A stretch of 11,430 bases of DNA, taken from assembly GCA_017618935.1 (NCBI GenBank), contig JAFZTG010000195.1, positions 1-11,430 on the forward strand, written 5' to 3'. The notes under the pieces were generated by a model that did not search any database, was not told where the DNA came from, and was given only the letters and a program-made list of their open reading frames with translations. Source of the stretch: Bacteroidales bacterium. GTDB taxonomy: Bacteria > Bacteroidota > Bacteroidia > Bacteroidales > UBA1715. Shown piece after piece: positions 1 to 6,619 of the stretch (within the stretch, counting starts at the first letter, position 1; every line of letters starts with the position of its first letter). The translations under genes and the position numbers were made by a program.

Positions 1-323
1 ACATTGCGTTTAAGTGTGCCGAAGCGTGTCGTGGTTACCAAAACTATCCCGATGCGGAAAAATACTATAGAATCGCTATCTCAAAGGATTCAGTTACATT
101 CCGTTTGGCAAACTATTGGTATGCCGAGATGTTGATGTTGCAAGGGAAATACGATTCTACACGTGTTCAGTATGAGATTCATTACAAAATGAATAAGAAC
201 AAGAATGATTATTATACGAAACGTGCAAAAGAACAAACTACTGTTTTGACAAAGAAGATTTCCAAAGTCGGCGAATCTGTAGGTTTGGAAGTGAAGCATA
301 TCGATGAAAAAGGCGTCAATTAA
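1..323 (+). CDS. N-terminal TPR portion of a PorE-like PD40/OmpA envelope protein (5' end outside window; ends at in-frame TAA)
   Basis: Reading from base 3, the frame is open from the window edge to a TAA at 321-323, giving 106 visible residues. It contains tetratricopeptide-like helices (pattern YPDAEKYYRIAI, then YWYAEMLMLQGKYDSTRVQY), with the alternating aromatic/Ala/Gly spacing of TPRs, followed by a Lys-rich linker. The next ATG (324) follows the stop directly and in the same frame, and the protein continues with a sequence that in relatives follows the TPR without a break. I therefore read this as the N-terminal third of one gene whose remainder is 324-2231, interrupted by a nonsense codon. 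In PorE-type proteins the TPR part is thought to mediate contacts with partner envelope proteins. The true start and any lipoprotein signal lie upstream and cannot be seen. The TPR call is fairly sure; whether this half is made as a separate polypeptide is not known. Confidence 0.75.
   Translation, partial: IAFKCAEACRGYQNYPDAEKYYRIAISKDSVTFRLANYWYAEMLMLQGKYDSTRVQYEIHYKMNKNKNDYYTKRAKEQTTVLTKKISKVGESVGLEVKHIDEKGVN
321..323 (+). other. In-frame TAA splitting the TPR and PD40/OmpA halves of one gene
   Basis: The codons around the junction read GTC AAT TAA ATG TAT GCC. The stop and the following ATG are in the same frame, with no bases between them and no recognisable ribosome binding site. The flanking translation (…KGVN / MYAEYAPCQYNDS…) resembles the continuous linker-to-propeller junction of this family, in which an Asn-Ser-x-Tyr-x-Glu type stretch is usual. 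A single C-to-A change in a TCA serine codon would produce it. It could be a true nonsense mutation, a read/assembly error, a recoding site, or a genuine gene split with stop/start coupling. Confidence 0.6.
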
Positions 324-2231
324 ATGTATGCCGAATATGCTCCATGTCAATATAATGACTCTATATTCTTTTTTGCTGGTGTTCGTCCGTTGGATGAGAA
401 ACTTGCCGACACGTCGTTCATTTATAGCAACTACTTGACGCGGGTAATGCAGGCAACTCGACGCAATGATTCTACGTGGTCGGATGTGAAAGTTGTGAAA
501 TCGTTGATTGACCCTGAGGCTCACGTCAACAATCTTTCGTTCACCAAAGACGGTAAAACGGCATATTTTAGCAAGTGTATCGGTTATAATTGCTCAATCT
601 ATAAGGCCGACTTCGATCCGAAGTTTATGGATTTCTCTAATATTACGAAATTGCCGGCCCCTATCAATATGTCGCAAACGAGCAATACCACTCCGCAAAT
701 TGCATACACGCCACAAGGGGATTATCTGTTTTTTGCATCAAACCGTAAAGGTACGAAAGGTGGTTATGATATTTGGTACGCATCGATTGATTCGTCGGGA
801 AATTTCGGTTCCGTGCAAAACTGCGGTAAAAACGTAAATACGCTTGGTGATGAGGTTACGCCATTTTTCGATTCCCGTGACTCCTTGTTGTATTTTAGTT
901 CCGAGTGGCACACAAGTTTGGGTGGATTCGATATTTTCTCGTCAAAGGGAGATTTAAGCAGTGGCCGTTGGTCGAATGCGGTAAATATTGGTGCTCCGAT
1001 AAATTCTTCGTATAACGATTTGTACTATGCATATTCGCGTGACTCTTTGAGAGCTTATTGGTGCTCAAACCGTGAGGGCTCGGTAAAACTTATCGGAAAG
1101 GCGTATAGCAATGATATTTATGCTCATTCGCTCATTCGTCGTTCAATTGCCCGTATCACCGACTTGATTCCTATCACCTTGTATTTCGACAACGATTATC
1201 CCGATCCTCGTTCAAAGGATTCGATTACGGATAAGATTTACGAGAATTTGTATAAGGATTTTGTTGCAAAAGAAGACGAATACATTAAAGAATATACGAA
1301 GTATTCTAATGACGAACGTCTGAAATACGACACACGAAATGTTAAGACGTTTTTCAGCGACTTGACGGCCGAATGGGAAAAACTGGCTTTGTTTGCCGAA
1401 TTGATGGAAGTCATTTTGGCTGACGGGCAAGATATTGTGGTTGCGTTTAAAGGATATGCGAGCCCTGTGGGTAACTTGGCGTATAACGAAATTGTGGCTA
1501 AAAAGCGTATTTCATGTATTCAAAATTATTTTACGTCGTATAATAATGGCGTGCTAAATCAATATTTGAAGAATGAACCCAAATCGGGTAAAGGTAGTTT
1601 GAAATACATTTATGAACCTATTGGTGTTGTAAAAGCCGAAAATACTTTTTACACAAGTTCGGGAGCGCAAGTAAGCGCAATCTCTGATAGACGCCAGAAA
1701 TGGATGTCGGTATATAGTCCGGCAGCAGCATATCAACGTAAGATTGAAATTATCGCCGTTGACATAGAATACGAAAATGAATTGTTCGAAGAAATCAGCC
1801 GCGAAATCAAGACGCAAAAGAAGATGGTTGATGAGGTTGATGGTACTTCATTGTATAAAGAAGGCGAGGAACCAGAACAGAATCAAGAAGAGTTAGAAGC
1901 TAACGATGAAGAAGACGGATTCTCAATTAAACCAGCAGAACCAAGCAAGAGTGAGGAACCTGATGTGAACGACGATACCAAGTTGAAACTGAAACCAACT
2001 GCACCTATCATTTTCGAAGAGGTTGATCAAGATATTCAAGAAATCAAATACGAGAAGAAACCTGAACCGGTAATAGAAAAATCTCAACCAAAAGAAGAAA
2101 AAGCAACGAAACCTGCGCCACAAAAGGAACAAACGGTAAAGAAAGAAGAAACTCCAGCTCCGAAAAAAACGAGCAAGGAAGAAGCTGATATGAAGAAATA
2201 TGACGGTGCCGAGATTTTTAAGGCTAAATAG
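324..2231 (+). CDS. PD40 beta-propeller / OmpA-like C-terminal domain envelope protein (PorE-like; downstream half of interrupted gene)
   Basis: The 635 codons start with the ATG directly after the in-frame stop. Four PD40/WD40-like blades are visible: near residues 71-84 (LSFTKDGKTAYFS), 125-155 (ending GGYDIWYA), 179-206 (ending LGGFDIFSS) and 232-250. An OmpA-like domain follows (about 283-480). It begins with the strand ITLYFDND, carries a helical, charged insertion of roughly 75 residues (291-365), then the motif GYASP (377-381) with N388 and KKRI (393-396), and ends with YQRKIEII. The tail (485-635) is low-complexity, rich in Glu, Lys and Pro, and ends in KKYDGAEIFKAK. Family knowledge: such proteins sit in the periplasm, bind peptidoglycan through the OmpA domain and anchor outer-membrane or type IX secretion parts. 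Unlike classical PorE I see no carboxypeptidase-regulatory-like domain between propeller and OmpA domain, and the usual ligand-binding Asp of the GHTD motif is absent. As annotated it has no export signal, so it is probably functional only as a fusion with 1-323. Confidence 0.8.
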   Translation: MYAEYAPCQYNDSIFFFAGVRPLDEKLADTSFIYSNYLTRVMQATRRNDSTWSDVKVVKSLIDPEAHVNNLSFTKDGKTAYFSKCIGYNCSIYKADFDPKFMDFSNITKLPAPINMSQTSNTTPQIAYTPQGDYLFFASNRKGTKGGYDIWYASIDSSGNFGSVQNCGKNVNTLGDEVTPFFDSRDSLLYFSSEWHTSLGGFDIFSSKGDLSSGRWSNAVNIGAPINSSYNDLYYAYSRDSLRAYWCSNREGSVKLIGKAYSNDIYAHSLIRRSIARITDLIPITLYFDNDYPDPRSKDSITDKIYENLYKDFVAKEDEYIKEYTKYSNDERLKYDTRNVKTFFSDLTAEWEKLALFAELMEVILADGQDIVVAFKGYASPVGNLAYNEIVAKKRISCIQNYFTSYNNGVLNQYLKNEPKSGKGSLKYIYEPIGVVKAENTFYTSSGAQVSAISDRRQKWMSVYSPAAAYQRKIEIIAVDIEYENELFEEISREIKTQKKMVDEVDGTSLYKEGEEPEQNQEELEANDEEDGFSIKPAEPSKSEEPDVNDDTKLKLKPTAPIIFEEVDQDIQEIKYEKKPEPVIEKSQPKEEKATKPAPQKEQTVKKEETPAPKKTSKEEADMKKYDGAEIFKAK

Positions 2232-2243
2232 TCACTTGCTCAG

Positions 2244-3026
2244 ATGCATTTTTTCAATTTTTTTCGAAAATCTACCCTTAATGCGATTGCACGGAGAACA
2301 GGCTATGTCCGTGACCAACAAGGTATTTTGAATCGTTATGTGCGCGAAAATGAGAATTGGAAACAGCATTTGGAACATACCAAATCATTTATCTTAGAAT
2401 CGGTGCAACATACGAGAAAACGTGGTTCAATTGCGTTTTTAGGAAGCGGTTGGTTGCTTGACGTCCCGTTGGACGAAGTAGCAAAACTGTTTGACGATGT
2501 CTATCTTTACGATATTGTTCACCCCGAACAGGTTGTCGTTAAAACGAAGAAAATGAAAAACGTTCATCTTGTCACGTGCGATTTGACAGGTGGCGCCGTC
2601 GCACTTGCCGAAAACAGTGCATCGTTTGAACAGTTTGTTGCTAAATTGCCAACACTTGCATTATCAGAAGATTTCAATAGATTCGACATGGTCGTTTCAG
2701 TAAATATATTGAATCAGTTGGATATTATCTTATGTGATTACGTATCAGAGAAATTTTCGGTGATCGATGACCAACTTATTCCAGTCCGCCAATTTGTTCA
2801 GCAGTTTCATATAGATACGCTCCCTGTCGGGAAAACATGCATTATTACCGATTTTGAAGAAGAAAATAAATCAACGATTGATGGTTCAATAACGAATAAA
2901 AATTTGTTGCATTGTGTCTTTCCTGCAATTCATGATAAACAAGAATGGATGTGGATTTTTGATACGAATCAGAAATACCATAAGCATCAGAAGACAATTC
3001 TGCACGTGATGGCAGGGAATTTCTAA
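2244..3026 (+). CDS. Hypothetical protein with SAM-methyltransferase-like Rossmann fold
   Basis: Predicted 260 aa soluble protein with no signal peptide. After a basic, helical N-terminus (1-60) it shows a class I methyltransferase-like order: a glycine loop FLGSGWLLDVPL (65-76) as motif I, an acidic residue ending strand 2 (D90 in LYDIVHP), D113 after strand 3 (TCDLTG), and a strand-4-like DMVVSVNILNQL (148-159). A later strand, KTCIITDFEEE, is also compatible. The loop is not the canonical GxGxG, so S-adenosylmethionine binding is inferred rather than shown, and the substrate is unknown. It starts 12 bases after the PD40/OmpA gene on the same strand, so co-transcription is likely. There is no clear Shine-Dalgarno sequence, as is normal in this phylum. 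It ends 15 bases before the convergent transporter gene. It could instead be a non-enzymatic Rossmann protein. Confidence 0.65.
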   Translation: MHFFNFFRKSTLNAIARRTGYVRDQQGILNRYVRENENWKQHLEHTKSFILESVQHTRKRGSIAFLGSGWLLDVPLDEVAKLFDDVYLYDIVHPEQVVVKTKKMKNVHLVTCDLTGGAVALAENSASFEQFVAKLPTLALSEDFNRFDMVVSVNILNQLDIILCDYVSEKFSVIDDQLIPVRQFVQQFHIDTLPVGKTCIITDFEEENKSTIDGSITNKNLLHCVFPAIHDKQEWMWIFDTNQKYHKHQKTILHVMAGNF

Positions 3027-3041
3027 AAAGAGAAGTTTTTG

Positions 3042-4004
3042 TCAGTTATTCATCTTTCGTTTCTTGTACAACTGATAGGAATTTACCGTATTGTGACAAA
3101 TGCTGTACAATCCGCCCGAAACGGCTGTTACAGGATTCAAAAACGTCGCTCCCATCCAAATCATAAACACGGTATTTTTCTGTCCTATTGCCTGTCCACC
3201 ACTGATTCTGTCGTTGGTTTTCCCTGCAATTGTTTTGCCTATATAAAACTGAAAAAGACAGCATACGGCAGTGATGATTGTCATTCCTATGAAGCAGAGC
3301 AACGACACGTCGCTGTTGACCAATTCACGTGTCGAAACCGCCAAAGCCAGTGGCAATGCTATTAGCCAGAAATAAAACGCCAAATCTCGCACTTGCAACA
3401 ACCATGACAACAATTTTGGAAAGAATCTTCGTACGACCAAAGCCAATAGGAAGGGAAACACCAATAGCGGGAATACTTTCACAATAATAATGCAAAACGA
3501 TCGCAAAAAAGTGGTGCCTATATTCGGATTTACCAATGGAATAACCAACGGCACCACGATTGCCGCCACCACATTCGACACAATTGTGTAGGCAAGCAAC
3601 GAAAGTTTGTCACCATCCAACTTGTCAACAATGACAACTGCTGCCGTCGCCGTGGGACAAATCATGCAACACATGGCACATTCTATCACAATTTGCTGGT
3701 CAACATGTCCGAAAAACGGTACCAACAACGCCAAAAGCACAAAACTCCCTGCCTGAATCAACGCCAACCAAAGATGCCATTTCTTAAAGCGTATTTGTCT
3801 TATGTCGATTTTGCAAAACGAAAGGAATAGCATGACAAACAGCAATGCTGGTTGTAGCCACGCAACGCAGTTGTTGGCGAATACGCGGACATGCAACGGG
3901 AAACGACACCAATGGAAAATGAGATACGACAAAACTCCAATAATCATTGCCACAGGCAACGACCAATCTTTTACAAATCGGAGAACTTTTTTATAACCTT
4001 CCAT
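3042..4004 (-). CDS. BASS-like (bile acid:sodium symporter superfamily) membrane transporter
   Basis: Predicted 320 aa, very hydrophobic protein with about nine to ten membrane segments, a basic N-terminus and a basic C-terminal end (YKKRKMNN). Two motifs typical of the BASS fold are visible: CPTATAAVV (about 116-124), in the first broken-helix position, and GGQAIGQKNTVF (about 269-280), in the second. In BASS proteins these crossover helices bind sodium and an organic anion. The substrate cannot be told from the sequence; bile acids, pantoate, pyruvate and other organic anions are known for the superfamily. I chose the ATG at 4004. A TTG at 4010 would add two residues. Either start lies inside the end of the upstream dehydrogenase gene, giving a 14-base overlap and suggesting translational coupling. 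Expression probably comes from the promoter near 5279-5306. Confidence 0.75.
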   Translation of the reverse strand: MEGYKKVLRFVKDWSLPVAMIIGVLSYLIFHWCRFPLHVRVFANNCVAWLQPALLFVMLFLSFCKIDIRQIRFKKWHLWLALIQAGSFVLLALLVPFFGHVDQQIVIECAMCCMICPTATAAVVIVDKLDGDKLSLLAYTIVSNVVAAIVVPLVIPLVNPNIGTTFLRSFCIIIVKVFPLLVFPFLLALVVRRFFPKLLSWLLQVRDLAFYFWLIALPLALAVSTRELVNSDVSLLCFIGMTIITAVCCLFQFYIGKTIAGKTNDRISGGQAIGQKNTVFMIWMGATFLNPVTAVSGGLYSICHNTVNSYQLYKKRKMNN

Positions 4005-5253
4005 CAACAATTTTTCTCTCCAAACTGCCCTTTACGTCAAATATCACGTGCTTTTCTTTGAGGAACGAGAGTATATCGAGTGTTGAAAATTGAGTGTGCG
4101 CTACGGCAGATATCACAGCGTCAAAGCAACCTTTAGGCAATGTGTTCGTCAACTCTATGCCATATTCCGCCTTCACCACATCGGGATTTGCCCAAGGATC
4201 GTATACGGTTATGTTAAGATTGTATTCTTTCAATGCTTTGTAAATGTCGATTACACGAGTATTTCGCACGTCGGGGCAATTTTCCTTGAACGTGAAACCC
4301 AAAATCAGAATGGAACTGTTCAATACTTGAATTGCCTTTTTGAGCATAAGTTTAATCACCTGATTAGCAACATATTCGCCCATTCCGTCGTTCATTCGGC
4401 GACCTGCCAGAATAATCTCGGGATTGTATCCGTGCCGTTGTGCACATTGAGCCAAATAATACGGATCTACACCTATGCAATGTCCACCGACAAGTCCAGG
4501 ATTGAACGGCAAAAAGTTCCATTTTGTGGAAGCGGCATCAAGCACGTCGTGCGTATCAATGCCAAGAACGGTGAAAATCTTCGATAACTCATTTACAAAC
4601 GCAATATTGATATCGCGTTGTGAGTTTTCAATCACCTTGGCAGCCTCGGCCACTTTGATTGACGGAGCCAAATGGGTACCCGCCTCAATAACCGAATTAT
4701 ATATTTCGTTAACTTTCTTTCCTATTTCAGGTGTCGAACCCGACGTAACCTTTTTGATTTTTTCAACCGTATGCAACTTGTCACCCGGATTGATACGTTC
4801 CGGCGAATAGCCAGCAAAGAAATCGACATTGAATTTCAATCCCGATGTTTTTTCAACCACGGGAATACATTCGTCTTCGGTAACACCAGGATATACCGTT
4901 GATTCATATACGACAATATCGCCTTGGGAAATAACAGCGCCAACGGTCTCACTGGCTTTATGCAATGGTTCCAAATCGGGGTTATTATTATCGTCAACTG
5001 GTGTGGGGACGGCAACAACATAGAAATTACAATCTTTTATCTCCTCTATATCCGAAGTACATTTGAAACCATTCTTGATTGCTTGTTGAAGCAACTCATC
5101 ACTAACCTCCATTGTTGCATCATGTCCTTGCATCAATGAACGCACACGTTTCTCACATTTATCAAAACCAACGGTTTCGTATTTCGTAGAAAACAAACGT
5201 GCCAAAGGGAGTCCCACATATCCTAATCCTATCACACAAATTTTTGTCGCCAT
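3991..5253 (-). CDS. Nucleotide-sugar 6-dehydrogenase, WbpA/TviB type (probable UDP-N-acetylglucosamine 6-dehydrogenase)
   Basis: Predicted 420 aa, the usual length for the UDP-glucose/GDP-mannose dehydrogenase family. The N-terminal NAD Rossmann motif is GLGYVG (9-14). Next come VAVPTPVD (80-87), ESTVYPGVTEDE (117-128) and AGYSPERINPGD (147-158). The catalytic-base and substrate region holds K206 and N210 (AAKVIENSQRDINIAFVNE), and the catalytic cysteine is C259 in GGHCIGVDPYYL. The C-terminal sugar-binding domain begins with LGFTFKENCPDVRNT (318-332). These enzymes oxidise the C6 hydroxyl of a UDP-sugar to a carboxylate in two NAD-dependent steps. The TVYPGVTEDEC and SPERINPGDK patterns fit the TviB/WbpA subgroup, which uses UDP-GlcNAc to make UDP-GlcNAcA for surface polysaccharide; a UDP-ManNAc or UDP-Glc substrate is less likely. 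No glycosyltransferase cluster lies next to it. It is cytoplasmic and is the first gene of a two-gene unit with the overlapping transporter. Confidence 0.92.
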   Translation of the reverse strand: MATKICVIGLGYVGLPLARLFSTKYETVGFDKCEKRVRSLMQGHDATMEVSDELLQQAIKNGFKCTSDIEEIKDCNFYVVAVPTPVDDNNNPDLEPLHKASETVGAVISQGDIVVYESTVYPGVTEDECIPVVEKTSGLKFNVDFFAGYSPERINPGDKLHTVEKIKKVTSGSTPEIGKKVNEIYNSVIEAGTHLAPSIKVAEAAKVIENSQRDINIAFVNELSKIFTVLGIDTHDVLDAASTKWNFLPFNPGLVGGHCIGVDPYYLAQCAQRHGYNPEIILAGRRMNDGMGEYVANQVIKLMLKKAIQVLNSSILILGFTFKENCPDVRNTRVIDIYKALKEYNLNITVYDPWANPDVVKAEYGIELTNTLPKGCFDAVISAVAHTQFSTLDILSFLKEKHVIFDVKGSLERKIVDGRL

Positions 5254-5271
5254 CGTTTTTCCCGTTTAATT

Positions 5272-5307
5272 CATTGAACAAAGGTAAGAAAATTTTGAAA
5301 CGTCAAT
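5272..5307 (-). promoter_or_regulatory. Bacteroidota-type promoter for the dehydrogenase/transporter unit
   Basis: On the - strand, TACCTTTG (5286 down to 5279) is an exact match to the -7 consensus TAnnTTTG of the Bacteroidota primary sigma factor. It is preceded by TTG (5306-5304) at a 17-base spacing, matching the -33 element. Transcription would start near 5272, leaving a leader of about 20 bases before the ATG at 5253. The consensus is established; use of this site is inferred. Confidence 0.65.
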
Positions 5308-5331
5308 GGTATTTCCCCAAAAATAAACATA

Positions 5332-6537
5332 TTATTCATTTCTTTTTTCCCACTTCTCCATCTCTCGAATCAGATGCATCAAGCCCCTACCGTTGTGGTA
5401 CGGGCATTTCCACATTCCCATCTTGGGTTCGCTGTCAACGGGAAAACCGTCGTCGTCGATTCGCCAAAACCATTCGCCGTGAACACGGTCAATAAGGTAT
5501 TCGCGGATATAGTTCCATTGTTTCAGGGCAAGTTGGCGATATTCCTCCTTGCCCGTCATATCGAATGCGTTGGCAAGTCCTTCAACGGCCTCTATCTGCA
5601 CCCACCAATGACGGTCGCTGTCGCGTTTGCCCGTTTTTGGGAAAAATTCGTACCACGTGGAATTTGTTTTTGTATCGAATCCTTCGGCAACGAATGTATC
5701 GACCATAGCAAGGATTTTGGGACGAATTTTGTCAAGCAAAGCCGTATCGTTCAACATTTTTGCCGCTTCCCAAATCAGCCACGTTGATTCAATATCGTGA
5801 CCATACGAAATCTCCGTCGTTTTAGGTTTCCAATCTTCTGAGAAAAAGATAGTTACGTGATTATTCTTGTCAACAATCGTATTCAGATACAAGAGAATTT
5901 CGTCCTTGAGAGCTTTTCCTACACGAGCGTCCTTTGTCGCCTCGTAAAGCGTGGTGTATGCCTCCAACACGTGAAGGTTTGTATTCATTCCCTTGGGTTC
6001 GTTCAAATCCTTGTCGCTCAAACGAACATCGTCGAGTTTGTCCCACGTCTCGGAAAATGCCTCGAAATAGCCGCCATTTTTAGTATCAAGACAGATTGAT
6101 TCAAGTTTGTTGAACAAATCCATGGCAAAATCCAACGACGACTTGTCGCCAAAGGCAAGGTAATATTCCGCATACGCATAAATGGTGAATGCCTCGGCAT
6201 AGACCTGTTTCTTGTTTACCACAACCGTACCGTCGGCCGTAGTTTCCCAATATACGCCACCGTTTTTCTTATCGAAGAAATGAGTTTCGATAAACGAGCG
6301 AGCCTTGTCGGCAAATTCCTTATAGTCAGTATTCTGGTAGAAACGACACGCAGCAGCGAACGTCCATAAAATGCGTGAATACATGATGATTCCTTTGTGA
6401 GCGTCGGGCTCGGGCGTACCATAATGGTCGATTTCACCAAAAAATTGTCCTGTTTTCTTGTCAATCGCCTTTGTTGACCAGAATGAGAGAACATTTTTGA
6501 GTTCTTTTTCAAATTCTTTTTTGAGAGAAGCGTACAT
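5332..6537 (-). CDS. Cellobiose 2-epimerase (N-acylglucosamine 2-epimerase family)
   Basis: Predicted 401 aa, typical for the family. It interconverts the reducing-end glucose and mannose of beta-1,4 disaccharides, such as cellobiose to glucosylmannose or mannobiose to mannosylglucose. Family landmarks along the (alpha/alpha)6 barrel are R55 (YSRILWTF), MNTNLHVLEAY with H189, SYGHDIESTWL with H247, RHWWVQIEAVEG (about 309-320), HGEWFW and WKCPYHNGRG with H381. H247 and H381 correspond to the two general acid/base histidines described for cellobiose 2-epimerases, and all are present, so the enzyme should be active. I chose the ATG at 6537 (MYASLKKEFEKEL…), which matches usual N-termini. A TTG at 6606 would add 23 residues, part of them read from the palindromic repeat, and is unlikely. 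In Bacteroides relatives the enzyme works with mannosylglucose phosphorylase in mannan use; none is visible here. It lies 82 bases downstream of the serine hydrolase and probably shares its transcript. Confidence 0.9.
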   Translation of the reverse strand: MYASLKKEFEKELKNVLSFWSTKAIDKKTGQFFGEIDHYGTPEPDAHKGIIMYSRILWTFAAACRFYQNTDYKEFADKARSFIETHFFDKKNGGVYWETTADGTVVVNKKQVYAEAFTIYAYAEYYLAFGDKSSLDFAMDLFNKLESICLDTKNGGYFEAFSETWDKLDDVRLSDKDLNEPKGMNTNLHVLEAYTTLYEATKDARVGKALKDEILLYLNTIVDKNNHVTIFFSEDWKPKTTEISYGHDIESTWLIWEAAKMLNDTALLDKIRPKILAMVDTFVAEGFDTKTNSTWYEFFPKTGKRDSDRHWWVQIEAVEGLANAFDMTGKEEYRQLALKQWNYIREYLIDRVHGEWFWRIDDDGFPVDSEPKMGMWKCPYHNGRGLMHLIREMEKWEKRNE

Positions 6538-6556
6538 TGTTCGAAAATTTGAAACG

Positions 6557-6568
6557 GTTTTATAAAAC
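6557..6568. repeat. 12-bp perfect palindrome GTTTTATAAAAC upstream of the epimerase
   Basis: The sequence GTTTTATAAAAC is its own reverse complement and lies about 20 bases before the epimerase ATG, beside the GC-rich inverted repeat. It could be an operator half-site pair or simply AT-rich chance; nothing else supports a regulator. Confidence 0.35.
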
Positions 6569-6574
6569 ATCAAC

Positions 6575-6616
6575 GGACGCAAACGTTGCGTCCCTACAGT
6601 TGTCAATTATCAATTA
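6575..6616 (-). repeat. Palindromic intergenic repeat with 8-bp arms and adjacent 7-bp tandem repeat
   Basis: An inverted repeat, GGACGCAA (6575-6582) and TTGCGTCC (6586-6593), surrounds a 3-base loop. It is followed by CTACAG and two tandem copies of TCAATTA (6603-6609 and 6610-6616). Read on the - strand this is a GTAGGGACGCAA…TTGCGTCC hairpin between the serine hydrolase stop and the epimerase start. It is distinctly richer in GC than the surrounding gap. From general familiarity with Bacteroidota genomes, such GGGACGCAA-type palindromes occur as dispersed multi-copy intergenic repeats. Only one copy is in this window, so dispersal is inferred. As RNA it would form a stem between the two cistrons. 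Confidence 0.6.
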
Positions 6617-6619
6617 AAA

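Noticed and set aside
321..323. Alternative genetic code reading TAA as an amino acid
   Set aside because: TAA ends other clear genes here at family-expected positions (3026, 3991, 5332, 9375), and TAG and TGA also end genes.
90..524. - strand open frame opposite the start of the PD40/OmpA gene
   Set aside because: It lies across the TPR and first propeller region of a recognisable + strand gene and shows no family features.
3021..3041. Bidirectional terminator AAAAA-GAGAAG-TTTTT between convergent genes
   Set aside because: The stem would be five A:T pairs only, too weak to call.
4090..4587. + strand open frame opposite the UDP-sugar dehydrogenase
   Set aside because: It is antisense to the conserved C-terminal half, including the catalytic Cys region, of a complete enzyme.
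6538..6606. TTG start at 6606 for the epimerase
   Set aside because: The extra 23 residues are partly read from the palindromic repeat, and the ATG at 6537 matches the usual family N-terminus.
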